Source of the DNA: Neorhizobium lilium
GTDB taxonomy: Bacteria; Pseudomonadota; Alphaproteobacteria; Rhizobiales; Rhizobiaceae
Assembly: GCF_004053875.1 (NCBI RefSeq)
Contig: NZ_SBIP01000005.1
Span: forward strand, 124,001-188,000
Reading direction: 5' to 3'
DNA: 64,000 nucleotides
A program made the position numbers and the translations under genes. The notes beneath the pieces were generated by a model that did no database searches, was not told where the DNA came from, and saw only the letters and a program-made list of their open reading frames with translations. Positions 34,152 through 41,705 of the stretch are shown here, in pieces (the stretch's first letter is position 1; the number at the start of each line of letters is the position of its first letter).

Positions 34152-34853
34152 GTGACGGAACGGCGCCGGCAGCTGTTTTCGCCATCGCTGATCCGCAGGA
34201 TCCTGATCGGCGTCGTAGCCTTGGTACTTCTGCCTTATCTGCTGATCATTTTCTATGTACTGCCGTTCATTCATCCTATTTCGACGCTGATGGTGGCGGA
34301 TCTAGTCAGTTTCCGCGGCTACGATCGCAGATGGGTGAGCCTTGACCAGATTTCTCCGAACCTGGTCAGATCCGTAATGATGAGCGAGGACGGTCAGTTC
34401 TGTTTCCATGCAGGGGTCGACTGGCACCAGATGCGCGGCGTCGTCCAGGATACGCTGGATGGAGAATCGACACGCGGCGCAAGCACCATCCCGATGCAGA
34501 CCGCCAAGAACCTGTTCCTCTGGAACGGCCGCTCCTTCATCCGCAAGGGAATGGAATTGCCGTTGGCGCTTGGGGCGGACCTCGTCTGGTCGAAACGGCG
34601 CATCATGGAAATCTATCTCAACGTCGCCGAATGGGGTCCCGGAATTTACGGTGCCGAGGCTGCGGCGCAATATCACTTCAAGGTGCCGGCGTCCAAGCTC
34701 ACTGTGCGGCAGGCAGCACTTCTGGCGGTATCCCTGCCCAATCCCATCACCCGCGTGGCGGGCAAGCCAAGCCGGGGCGTTCAGCGCCTGTCAGGCGTGG
34801 TAGAGCGCAGGGCACGCGGATCGGGGGAATACATCAAGTGCATTTATGGGTGA
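34152..34853 (+). CDS. mtgA: Monofunctional biosynthetic peptidoglycan transglycosylase
   Basis: A 233-aa GT51 enzyme that polymerises lipid II into glycan strands at the inner membrane. A single N-terminal membrane helix (about 18-42) is followed by the glycosyltransferase fold: [15 protein letters not shown] (catalytic glutamate), [51 protein letters not shown] and [12 protein letters not shown] set the start at GTG 34152 ([11 protein letters not shown]), six bases after GAGGAAGAGGAG; a TTG at 34107 gives a longer frame without a ribosome site. Length is close to E. coli MtgA. It is divergent from ispA, and MITE copy C1 begins 19 bp after its stop. Confidence 0.9.
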   Translation: MTERRRQLFSPSLIRRILIGVVALVLLPYLLIIFYVLPFIHPISTLMVADLVSFRGYDRRWVSLDQISPNLVRSVMMSEDGQFCFHAGVDWHQMRGVVQDTLDGESTRGASTIPMQTAKNLFLWNGRSFIRKGMELPLALGADLVWSKRRIMEIYLNVAEWGPGIYGAEAAAQYHFKVPASKLTVRQAALLAVSLPNPITRVAGKPSRGVQRLSGVVERRARGSGEYIKCIYG

Positions 34854-34871
34854 GATCAGAACTTGTCTCTA

Positions 34872-35138
34872 GGACCCATCGACATTCAGGATTTGGAGCG
34901 TGGTATGAGGGAAAATCGCTCAGTTCGAGGAGTGGAACCGATGGTGGATCTTATATCCATCGAGGGTTCGCGACGCGGAAATGGGCGATTTTCGCCATAT
35001 CCCTTCGGGACGCGGCGGATTTTGTCCCTGAAGACGTCGGAAAGTCCTTGTGGAGGGAAGGCTCCACTGCAGCCTTCCCTCCTGTTCAGAAACAAAATCC
35101 GCTCGCGCCACGCCCGAAACCTGAATGTCGATTGGTCC
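34872..35138. mobile_element. MITE-like element C, copy 1, 267 bp, TA target duplication
   Basis: The termini GGACCCATCGACATTCAGG and, inverted, GGACCAATCGACATTCAGG form inverted repeats that extend imperfectly to about 32 bp. TA lies on both sides (34870-34871 and 35139-35140). The sequence is nearly the same as 41295-41560 (about 17 differences by eye). It encodes no transposase. Short ORFs inside it are conserved only because the element is. Confidence 0.85.
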
Positions 35139-35217
35139 TAAACCTCGCCATGGTCATCTGGCATTCTCATGAATGTCGTAGTGGCCATACGAACAGAGAC
35201 CACGGACGGATCGCCTC

Positions 35218-35940
35218 ATGGATTTTAGCCAGTTTTCCCCAGACCTCCTTGCCTATTCGAAGACGCATAACCCGAACCCGCCACTGCATCTCGGCACCCG
35301 CTATCGCACCCGGGGCGGCTTTCTTCCGGAGCCCGGCAATACCATCGTCTGCCACGTCGCCAAGAATTCGCAGACGCAGACGGCGCTGATCGAGGCACGC
35401 GAACGGTATCTTGACATGCCGGAGGCGGGGCAGTTCCTCTTCACGCCGATCGCCAGTCTGCACATGACCCTGTTCCAGGGCATTCTCGACAACCGCCGTC
35501 GCTCGGCCTTCTGGCCGCAGGATATCCCGCTCGAGACGCCGGTAGAGGACATGCACGAGATCCTTGCGGCCCGCCTAGAAGGGCTGCCAGCGGCTGACCC
35601 CTTCGACGTTACGGTCATCGGCGCCCGGCCGTCCGGCCTTCTGGTGGACGGGCGCACCGAACAGGATCGCAAGATCATGCGGACATGGCGGGATACGCTT
35701 GCCCGGCTGCTTGGTTTTCGTCATCCGGACCACGACACCTATCCCTTCCACATCACCTTCGCCTATGTCATCGAACGGCTGGATGACGAGGCCCTGCCGC
35801 GCTGGCAGGCGATGCTGAACGAGGTCGCTGCAGACCTGCAGCGCCGTCAGCCTGTGCTTGAACTCACGCCGCCCGCCTTCTGCATGTTCGAGGACATGAA
35901 CCATTTCCACGAATTGCTGATACTCGACGCCAATGAATGA
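35218..35940 (+). CDS. DUF1868-type protein, 2H phosphoesterase-like
   Basis: A 240-aa cytoplasmic protein with two H-x-[ST]-hydrophobic motifs, ASLHMTLFQG (about residue 82) and YPFHITFAYV (about residue 178), the signature of the 2H phosphoesterase / LigT-like fold. It matches the layout of DUF1868 proteins. Related enzymes act on 2',3'-cyclic nucleotides or RNA ends, but no substrate is known here. It begins 77 bp after MITE copy C1, and overlaps the GST gene's possible upstream start by a few bases, so the two are probably an operon. Confidence 0.7.
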   Translation: MDFSQFSPDLLAYSKTHNPNPPLHLGTRYRTRGGFLPEPGNTIVCHVAKNSQTQTALIEARERYLDMPEAGQFLFTPIASLHMTLFQGILDNRRRSAFWPQDIPLETPVEDMHEILAARLEGLPAADPFDVTVIGARPSGLLVDGRTEQDRKIMRTWRDTLARLLGFRHPDHDTYPFHITFAYVIERLDDEALPRWQAMLNEVAADLQRRQPVLELTPPAFCMFEDMNHFHELLILDANE

Positions 35941-35959
35941 AGGACCCGCAGTCACCGTC

Positions 35960-36607
35960 ATGGAAAAACTCACCCTCTATATCGCCAACAAGAACTATTC
36001 CTCCTGGTCCTTCCGTCCGTGGATCGCGCTGACTGCCGCCGGCGTGCCCTTCGAGGAAGTGCTCATCCCCTTCGACTTTCCGGCGGGAAACCCGAAGTTC
36101 AAGGAGATCTCTCCGACGGGGCGGGTTCCGGTGCTCCACCATGGAGAGGTCAGGGTCTGGGAGTCGCTGGCGATCATCGAGTATGCGGCGGAGCTTTTTC
36201 CGGAACACGGGCTCTGGCCGAAGGCTGCTGACGACCGCGCGGTGGCCCGGGCCATTTCCATGGAAATGCTGTCGGGATTTCGCGCGCTGCGCAATGCCTG
36301 CCCGATGAACATGCGGCGGCCCAAGGGCAAGATCGACCTGCCGGCTGGCCTTGCCGAAGACGTGGCGCGGATCAAGACGATATGGGAAGATCTGCGGGCG
36401 AAATCGGGCGGTCCCTTTCTGTTCGGCAGCTTCACCGCGGCAGACGCCATGTTCGCGCCCGTGGTCAACCGGTTCGACGTCTACGACCTGGTGACAGATG
36501 CCGGAACGATTGCCTATATGGATGCGGTTAAGGCTCACCCGGCCTGGATCGCCTGGCGTGAGGCCGCATTGAAGGAGAGCTGGATCGTGCCCGAAGACGA
36601 GGCTTAG
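35960..36607 (+). CDS. Glutathione S-transferase family protein
   Basis: A 215-aa GST with the N-terminal thioredoxin-like domain beginning KLTLYIANKNYSSWSFRPWIAL. The serines in NYSSWSFRP sit where the catalytic Ser of bacterial and zeta-type GSTs activates glutathione. The glutathione-binding IEYAAELFPEHGLWP stretch (ESLAIIEY) is present, followed by an all-helical C-terminal domain (GPFLFGSFTAADAMFAPVVNRF). The start at 35960 keeps the fold intact; an ATG at 35933 overlaps the previous gene by 8 bp and may be used through translational coupling. Reaction partner is unknown (conjugation, isomerisation or peroxide detoxification). Confidence 0.8.
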   Translation: MEKLTLYIANKNYSSWSFRPWIALTAAGVPFEEVLIPFDFPAGNPKFKEISPTGRVPVLHHGEVRVWESLAIIEYAAELFPEHGLWPKAADDRAVARAISMEMLSGFRALRNACPMNMRRPKGKIDLPAGLAEDVARIKTIWEDLRAKSGGPFLFGSFTAADAMFAPVVNRFDVYDLVTDAGTIAYMDAVKAHPAWIAWREAALKESWIVPEDEA

Positions 36608-36757
36608 CTGCAGCAAGCGGGAAAAAATCCTGCCGGGGACTGGTCAAAGCCCGGTGGGGCATGTATAAGCCGCCCAAATTTCCGAGATCGAGACATGCCA
36701 TTCCGGCCTCAAGTTCCGGCCGGGGATGACGTCTTGCACGAAAGTGGAGTATTTGAA

Positions 36758-36943
36758 ATGGCTGTACCGAAGAGAAAAACGAGCCCGTCGAAGCGCGGTA
36801 TGCGCCGCTCCGCTGACGCGCTCAAGGCTCCGACCTATGTCGAAGACAAGAATTCCGGCGAACTGCGCCGTCCGCATCACGTCGATCTGAAGACCGGCAT
36901 GTACCGCGGTCGCCAGGTTCTGACGCCGAAGGAAAGCGCGTAA
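36758..36943 (+). CDS. rpmF: 50S ribosomal protein L32
   Basis: A 61-aa ribosomal protein with the L32 core [20 protein letters not shown] and the [16 protein letters not shown] tail. The start is at ATG 36758, giving the universally conserved AVPKRK N-terminus; the longer frame from 36695 is not plausible. It lacks the four zinc-binding cysteines seen in some L32 paralogues, as expected for the alphaproteobacterial C-minus form. A strong terminator follows 21 bp after the stop, so it is the end of its transcript. Confidence 0.95.
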   Translation: MAVPKRKTSPSKRGMRRSADALKAPTYVEDKNSGELRRPHHVDLKTGMYRGRQVLTPKESA

Positions 36944-36964
36944 GCGCCTTCTTTTGACGTATCG

Positions 36965-36989
36965 AAGGCCGGCTCTGCCGGCCTTTTTT
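36965..36989 (+). terminator. Rho-independent terminator after rpmF
   Basis: AAGGCCGGC (36965-36973), a TCT loop, GCCGGCCTT (36977-36985), then a T-tract to 36989. A textbook intrinsic terminator. Confidence 0.9.
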
Positions 36990-37063
36990 ATTGTCTTGCG
37001 CTTGCGGAACCGGCCAGTAAGCCGCACAGTCTGCATGCCTCTTTCGCCTTCCGGAGTCCTTCC

Positions 37064-37471
37064 ATGCTTGCTGCCCTGCCGCTGACGGTCATCCCGCTCG
37101 TGCTCTACAATCTCGGCATGATCGGGGTCATGGGCGGAGGCGGTGTCTCGGGCCTCGGCCAGGTCATGATCTCGCTGCAGATGCTGTCTGGCGCCGACTG
37201 GACGATGACCATCGGCGATCTTCTGATCGTCGTGGCCCTCGTCTTCCTGTTCGTGGAAATCCTCAAGGCAAGCCGGAACGGCCGCGGGTCGCTCCTCAAC
37301 CACATGCTCTCCATGCTGGTCTTCATCGTCTATCTGGTGGAATTCCTGCTGGTGCGCGATGCGGCAACGCAGGTCTTCTTCATTCTGATGACGATTACGC
37401 TGGTGGATGTGATCGGGGGCTTTGCCGTGGCCGTCCGGGCTGCAGGGCGCGACGTTTCGATCGGCCTCTAA
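37064..37471 (+). CDS. Hypothetical integral membrane protein, four helices
   Basis: A 135-aa protein with about four hydrophobic segments: LPLTVIPLVLYNLGMIGVMG, DLLIVVALVFLFVEILKA, MLSMLVFIVYLVEFLLV, and VFFILMTITLVDVIGGFAVAV. I do not recognise a named family. It shares rpmF's direction but comes after its terminator, so it has its own promoter. Its stop codon touches that of phaR on the opposite strand (37471/37472). The composition is GC-rich and native-looking. Confidence 0.7.
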   Translation: MLAALPLTVIPLVLYNLGMIGVMGGGGVSGLGQVMISLQMLSGADWTMTIGDLLIVVALVFLFVEILKASRNGRGSLLNHMLSMLVFIVYLVEFLLVRDAATQVFFILMTITLVDVIGGFAVAVRAAGRDVSIGL

Positions 37472-38065
37472 TCAGGTGCCCATGCTGTCGAGCCGGGTCT
37501 GCAGGGCTTTCAGCTGTTCCTTCAGCTCGTCGAGATCCTTGTTCTCGCCCTTTCTGGCGGCAGGCGCGGGCGTGGGAGCCGGGGCTGGCGCTGCGAATGG
37601 CGTGAACATCTGCATTGCCTGGCGGAAGAGATCGGTGTTGCGCCGAACCTGCTCCTCCATCATCTGAATGGGAGCCTGAAAGTTCTTGGTGAGCGGTGTG
37701 TCGCCAAAGGCGCGGGTCATCTGATCGCGCATCTGGACCTGCTGGTCAGTAAAGGCCTGCATCGAATGTTCGAGAAAGGTCGGAACCACCATCTGCATCT
37801 GGTCGCCGTAATAGGAGATCAACTGGCGTAGAAACGAGATCGGCAGAAGCGTGTTGCCCGTCTTCGATTCCTGCTCGAAAATGATCTGGGTCAGAACGGA
37901 ATGGGTGATGTCCTCGCCCGTCTTGGCGTCCTGAACCTTGAATTCCTCTCCCTTCTTGACCATCTTGGCGAGATCTTCGAGGGTGACATAAGTGCTGGTG
38001 CCGGTATTGTAGAGCCGCCGATTGGCGTATTTCTTGATTATAATTTCGCCTTCGTGTTTCGCCAT
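37472..38065 (-). CDS. phaR: Polyhydroxyalkanoate synthesis repressor PhaR
   Basis: A 197-aa DNA- and PHA-binding regulator. The N-terminal PHB/PHA accumulation regulator domain reads IIIKKYANRRLYNTGTSTYVTLEDLAKMVK, with the following DITHSVLTQIIFEQESKTG segment. A coiled-coil C-terminal region (about 110-197) ends in DELKEQLKALQTRLDSMG, interrupted by an alanine/proline linker (FAAPAPAPTPAPAA). The start is at ATG 38065 after CAGGAGG; the upstream ATG at 38086 is less likely. In rhizobia the protein (also called AniA) represses phasin and PHA synthesis genes and controls carbon flux. It is divergent from phaA-phaB, its expected targets. Confidence 0.9.
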   Translation of the reverse strand: MAKHEGEIIIKKYANRRLYNTGTSTYVTLEDLAKMVKKGEEFKVQDAKTGEDITHSVLTQIIFEQESKTGNTLLPISFLRQLISYYGDQMQMVVPTFLEHSMQAFTDQQVQMRDQMTRAFGDTPLTKNFQAPIQMMEEQVRRNTDLFRQAMQMFTPFAAPAPAPTPAPAARKGENKDLDELKEQLKALQTRLDSMGT

Positions 38066-38181
38066 GAGTGCCTCCTGCGCCGCCACTATGCTTCGTTTTT
38101 ATGAAATGGCGTCTTCTCCCAACGAGAATGTAAGCCCAAATGAAGCAGACTGACAATCAAATTTGTGCGGCGCGGCGACAG

Positions 38182-38199
38182 CTTTGTTGCGCAGCAAAG
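38182..38199. promoter_or_regulatory. Candidate PhaR operator in the phaR-phaA gap
   Basis: CTTTGTTGCGCAGCAAAG at 38182-38199 is a nearly perfect palindrome built around TTGC-GCA-GCAA. PhaR proteins bind TGC-rich inverted repeats (TTGC..GCAA type). It lies between divergent phaR and phaA, about 105 bp before phaA. The match to the motif is by memory and the site is a prediction. Confidence 0.35.
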
Positions 38200-38303
38200 A
38201 CCGGCATTGCAGGAGCTTTGCTCAAGAGCAACGCTTTCTGCCAGCGGTTTGACAGCCGGTCCGAGCTTTGACAGTCTCGCGCCGGAAAAACTGAGGAGAT
38301 ACC

Positions 38304-39485
38304 ATGACAACGTCATCCATCGTGATCGCTGCAGCGGCGCGCACCGCCGTGGGCTCATTCAATGGAGCCTTCGCCAATATTCCAGCCCATGAACTTGGAG
38401 CAGCGGTGATCAAAGGCGCGCTGGAGCGCGCCGGCGTGGATGCGTCCGAAGTCGATGAGGTCATTTTAGGCCAGGTTCTGCCGGCCGGCGAGGGACAGAA
38501 CCCGGCGCGCCAGGCAGCTATGAAGGCGGGCGTTCCGCAAGAGGCAACGGCTTGGGGAGTCAACCAGCTCTGCGGTTCGGGCCTGCGCGCTGTAGCGCTC
38601 GGTATGCAGCAGATCGCGCTCGGCGACGCCAGGATCATCGTGGCCGGCGGGCAGGAATCCATGTCCATGGCGCCGCACTGCGCACATTTGCGTGGCGGCG
38701 TGAAGATGGGCGACTTCAAGATGATCGACACGATGATCAAGGACGGCCTGACTGACGCCTTCCACGGCTATCACATGGGGATCACCGGTGAGAATATCGC
38801 TCGGCAGTGGCAGTTGTCGCGGGAAGAGCAGGACCGTTTCGCGGTAGGCTCCCAGAACAAGGCGGAGGCGGCGCAGGCTGCCGGGCGGTTCAGGGATGAA
38901 ATCATTCCCTTCGTCATCCAGACGCGCAAGGGCGACGTGACGGTCGATCAGGACGAATATATTCGTGCCGGGGCAACGATGGAGGCCATGGCCAAGCTCC
39001 GTCCGGCTTTCGACAAGGACGGCACAGTGACCGCGGCGAATGCTTCCGGCCTCAATGACGGCGCGGCGGCAGCCGTGCTGATGACGGAGGAAGAGGCTGG
39101 CCGTCGAGGCATCACGCCGCTGGCTCGCATCGTATCCTGGGCAACGGCTGGCGTCGATCCGCAGATCATGGGTACTGGGCCCATTCCGGCTTCGCGCCGG
39201 GCGCTCGAAAAAGCCGGCTGGCAAATCGGGGATATCGATCTGGTGGAAGCCAACGAAGCCTTTGCGGCGCAATCCTGCGCAGTGGTGAAGGAACTCGGGC
39301 TCGATCCCTCCATCGTCAACGTCAATGGCGGTGCCATTGCCATCGGCCACCCGATCGGGGCATCGGGCGCGCGCATCCTCAACACACTGTTGTTCGAGAT
39401 GAATCGCCGCAATGCCAGGAAGGCGTTGGCGACGCTTTGCATCGGCGGCGGCATGGGCATCGCAATGTGCCTGGAAGCGATGTGA
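38304..39485 (+). CDS. phaA: Acetyl-CoA acetyltransferase (beta-ketothiolase) PhaA
   Basis: A 393-aa biosynthetic thiolase that condenses two acetyl-CoA to acetoacetyl-CoA. The acyl-accepting cysteine is in [18 protein letters not shown], and [19 protein letters not shown] carries the histidine and CIGGGMGIA the second catalytic cysteine. It is the usual length of PhaA/PhbA. It is followed 95 bp downstream by phaB in the same direction and divergent from phaR. The pathway makes polyhydroxybutyrate from excess carbon; the synthase phaC is not in the window. Confidence 0.95.
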   Translation: MTTSSIVIAAAARTAVGSFNGAFANIPAHELGAAVIKGALERAGVDASEVDEVILGQVLPAGEGQNPARQAAMKAGVPQEATAWGVNQLCGSGLRAVALGMQQIALGDARIIVAGGQESMSMAPHCAHLRGGVKMGDFKMIDTMIKDGLTDAFHGYHMGITGENIARQWQLSREEQDRFAVGSQNKAEAAQAAGRFRDEIIPFVIQTRKGDVTVDQDEYIRAGATMEAMAKLRPAFDKDGTVTAANASGLNDGAAAAVLMTEEEAGRRGITPLARIVSWATAGVDPQIMGTGPIPASRRALEKAGWQIGDIDLVEANEAFAAQSCAVVKELGLDPSIVNVNGGAIAIGHPIGASGARILNTLLFEMNRRNARKALATLCIGGGMGIAMCLEAM

Positions 39486-39580
39486 ACGATATTTATGGCC
39501 GTGACGGGCGGCTTTAAAGCTTTTCGGATCAGGGTCATCCGCGATTAGGGCGGATGAGAAGGCAAAAAGGGCGGCTCTTC

Positions 39581-40309
39581 ATGGCTCGAGTAGCACTGGT
39601 ATCCGGGGGTACGCGCGGCATCGGCGCCGCAATTTCGGTTGCGCTGAAAGCGGCGGGATACAAGGTCGCGGCGAACTATGCCGGCAATGAAGAAAGAGCA
39701 TCCGCCTTTCACGCGGAGACGGGCATACCTGTCTTCCGGTGGGACGTATCGGACTACGACGCCTGCGTCGAAGGGCTGGCGCGGGTCGAGGCAGAGCTTG
39801 GCCCGGTCGAGGTGCTGGTCAACAATGCCGGCATCACGCGGGACAACATGTTCCACAAGATGACCCCGCAGCAGTGGAATGACGTCATCGGCACCAACCT
39901 CACCGGCCTGTTCAACATGACGCATCCGGTCTGGAGTGGCATGCGACAACGAGGTTTCGGGCGGATCGTCAATATTTCGTCGATCAACGGCCAGAGAGGC
40001 CAGGTGGGTCAGGTGAATTATTCGGCCGCTAAGGCGGGAGATCTGGGTTTCACCAAGGCCCTGGCGCTTGAGGGCGCGACCCGCAACATCACCGTCAACG
40101 CCATATGCCCCGGCTATATCGGCACCGAGATGGTGCGCGCCATCCCGGAGAACGTGCTGCATGAGAAAATCCTGCCGCAGATCCCGCTCGGGCGCCTTGG
40201 TGAGCCGGAAGAGATCGCACGCTGCGTGGTCTTCCTTGTTTCGGACGAGGCCGGGTTCATCACCGGCTCCACGCTGAGCGCCAATGGCGGGCAGTACGTG
40301 GCAAGCTGA
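39581..40309 (+). CDS. phaB: Acetoacetyl-CoA reductase PhaB
   Basis: A 242-aa short-chain dehydrogenase that reduces acetoacetyl-CoA to (R)-3-hydroxybutyryl-CoA with NADPH. The Rossmann motif is SGGTRGIGAAIS, NNAGITRD supports the cofactor site, and the catalytic Ser-Tyr-Lys triad is in NISSINGQRGQVGQVNYSAAKAG. The tail VFLVSDEAGFITGSTLSANGG is the standard SDR end. The start at ATG 39581 gives the family's usual length (PhaB about 241 aa); an upstream ATG at 39554 lacks a site. It forms an operon with phaA, and its 3' hairpin at 40346 separates it from the minus-strand lipoprotein gene. Confidence 0.95.
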   Translation: MARVALVSGGTRGIGAAISVALKAAGYKVAANYAGNEERASAFHAETGIPVFRWDVSDYDACVEGLARVEAELGPVEVLVNNAGITRDNMFHKMTPQQWNDVIGTNLTGLFNMTHPVWSGMRQRGFGRIVNISSINGQRGQVGQVNYSAAKAGDLGFTKALALEGATRNITVNAICPGYIGTEMVRAIPENVLHEKILPQIPLGRLGEPEEIARCVVFLVSDEAGFITGSTLSANGGQYVAS

Positions 40310-40345
40310 AGAAGCGTCTTCAGGATCTCATTCTGCCAAAAGAAA

Positions 40346-40372
40346 ACCGGCGCCGATTGCTCGGGCGCCGGT
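40346..40372. terminator. Hairpin terminator shared by phaB and the convergent small lipoprotein gene
   Basis: ACCGGCGCC (40346-40354) and GGCGCCGGT (40364-40372) are a perfect 9-bp stem with a 9-nt loop. On the minus strand it is followed by a T-rich tract (TTTTCTTTT), so it mainly terminates the minus-strand small genes. Confidence 0.75.
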
Positions 40373-40391
40373 GATTGTTCGAAGCGGCCTA

Positions 40392-40646
40392 TTAGCGGCA
40401 ACGTGCTTCGTAGGTGCGGCCGTAACGGTCGCGATAGACGCAATAGCCCGGATGCTTCTGGGACTCGCCGATTGCAGCGCCAACCAGACCGCCGGCAACT
40501 GCGCCGACTGCTGCGCCACCCCAGCTGTTGGTGACTGCGCCACCGATGACAGCGCCGGTGCCGGCGCCGATTGCCGTGCCTTTTTCAGTGGAGGTGCAGG
40601 AGGCGAGCGTTCCGACCAGAGCGCCTACGAGCAGAATCTTTTTCAT
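40392..40646 (-). CDS. Small glycine-zipper lipoprotein
   Basis: An 84-aa lipoprotein. The signal MKKILLVGALVGTLASCTST has a lipobox LASC, placing the mature N-terminus at Cys17. A glycine-zipper 2TM region follows (GTAIGAGTGAVIGGAVTNSWGGAAVGAV), then a short C-terminal domain with cysteines (YCVYRDRYGRTYEARCR) that could form a disulfide. The start is ATG 40646 after GGGAAGGG; the much longer upstream frame is not real. It lies 38 bp after the DUF3309-type gene and is probably co-transcribed from the EcfG-type promoter. It is likely an envelope stress lipoprotein. Function is unknown. Confidence 0.8.
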   Translation of the reverse strand: MKKILLVGALVGTLASCTSTEKGTAIGAGTGAVIGGAVTNSWGGAAVGAVAGGLVGAAIGESQKHPGYCVYRDRYGRTYEARCR

Positions 40647-40684
40647 TTTAGTTTTCCCTTCCCTTTGTTGCGGGCCAGCCGCGA

Positions 40685-40840
40685 TTAGATCCTGCCCATC
40701 AGCAGGAGAATGATGATGATCAGCACAACGAGACCAAGTCCACCAGACGGACCATAGCCCCAAGCGCGGCTGTAACCCCAATTTGGCAGCGCGCCAACCA
40801 GGAGAAGGATGAGAATGATGAGCAGTATCGTACCGAGCAT
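40685..40840 (-). CDS. DUF3309-type small hydrophobic protein, 51 aa
   Basis: A 51-aa protein with two short hydrophobic segments (TILLIILILLLVGALP and LGLVVLIIIILLLMGRI) joined by a W-G-Y-rich turn (NWGYSRAWGYGPSGG). That layout is the DUF3309 family, small proteins widespread in alphaproteobacteria and often stress-induced. Upstream at 40883-40907 is an EcfG-type promoter. The lipoprotein gene follows in the same direction. The cytoplasmic or membrane role is unknown; it may be an inner-membrane microprotein of the general stress response. Confidence 0.8.
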   Translation of the reverse strand: MLGTILLIILILLLVGALPNWGYSRAWGYGPSGGLGLVVLIIIILLLMGRI

Positions 40841-40882
40841 GCTGTCTACTCCACATTAAAGCCGGTGATCTTGTGGCGAGGG

Positions 40883-40907
40883 AACGTGGCGATCTGAAAT
40901 TTGTTCC
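40883..40907 (-). promoter_or_regulatory. EcfG/RpoE2-type general stress promoter for the DUF3309 gene
   Basis: Read on the minus strand: -35 GGAAC (40907 to 40903), a 16-bp spacer, -10 CGTT (40886 to 40883). This matches the alphaproteobacterial EcfG consensus GGAAC-N16/17-CGTT. Predicted transcription starts near 40876, about 36 bp before the ATG of the DUF3309-type gene. Confidence 0.7.
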
Positions 40908-41294
40908 AGAAGTTGAAGATGATGCCGTCACATCTGGTTAACAGACGTTACGGGCCGTTAGCACGTTCGGCCAGCACATGCTCGACGGGTTTAAGGTCGA
41001 GACCAGATCTAGTAGCCTCTGTGAGTGTAACTAATCTTACGGCGAAACGTCGTTTCTTTAACCTTGGGGTTTCCAGGGGTTCCTGCAGAGCTCCGCCCAA
41101 ATCGGAAAAACGAATCCAGATCAAGCTGTTGACTCCGTTTCAGGTCTATGAGCCCGCGCCTGTTTGCGCATTTCGCGCCGCCTTTCGGTCCTGATTCAGG
41201 ATCTGGCTTGAGCGAACTCCATTGCCACAAGATCTAGCCGGAACAAATGCTGAATCCTAGATTTGTCGCCGATTCGTTCACCTCTGTTCCCTTA
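40908..41294. other. Intergenic DNA before MITE copy C2, no recognised gene
   Basis: About 390 bp of AT-richer sequence. No protein with a ribosome site is seen, and no convincing RNA structure. It separates the small stress genes from the MITE and the helicase gene. Confidence 0.4.
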
Positions 41295-41560
41295 GGACCA
41301 ATCGACATTCAGGATTTGGAGCGTGGTATGAGCAAAATCGTTCAGTTCTAGGAGCGAAACCGAAGGTGGATCCTATATCCATTGAGGCTTCGCGACGCAG
41401 AAATGGGCGATTTTCACCATATCCCTTCGGGACGCGGCGGATTTTGCCCCTGAAGACGTCGGAAAGGCCTTGTGGAGGAAAGGCTCCACTGCAGCCTTCC
41501 CTCCTGTTCAGAAACAAAATCCGCTAGCGCCACGACCGAAACCTGAATGTCGATTGGTCC
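41295..41560. mobile_element. MITE-like element C, copy 2, 266 bp
   Basis: Termini GGACCAATCGACATTCAGG at both ends in inverted orientation. The left flank is TA (41293-41294), the right flank TG (41561-41562), so one copy of the target duplication has mutated. It differs from copy 1 at about 17 positions by eye, including one single-base deletion. It lies 64 bp before the candidate leader ORF of the helicase gene. Confidence 0.85.
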
Positions 41561-41624
41561 TGGATCGTTTAGTTCAGGTAAGTTGGGTCGTTTTCCTCCC
41601 TCCGGCTTGCCTTTGCTCTGAAGG

Positions 41625-41705
41625 ATGGCCATGTGTGAAGGAGCTGCGGCCTTCCTGACGAATGCCGAGCTGCAAGCGCTTCGACACGCGGAATTCGGCT
41701 TTTGA
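41625..41705 (+). CDS. Candidate 26-aa leader ORF overlapping the helicase start
   Basis: The ORF reads MAMCEGAAAFLTNAELQALR and ends HAEFGF; its TGA (41703-41705) overlaps the TTG start of the helicase (41702-41704) in the sequence TTTTGAAA. Codon use is GC3-rich like real genes. The arrangement would allow translational coupling. There is no proof it is translated. Confidence 0.3.
   Translation: MAMCEGAAAFLTNAELQALRHAEFGF

Noticed and set aside
34886..35095. Minus-strand ORF conserved between the two family C elements
   Set aside because: The conservation is that of the whole MITE sequence; the ORF has no ribosome site and no similarity to a transposase.
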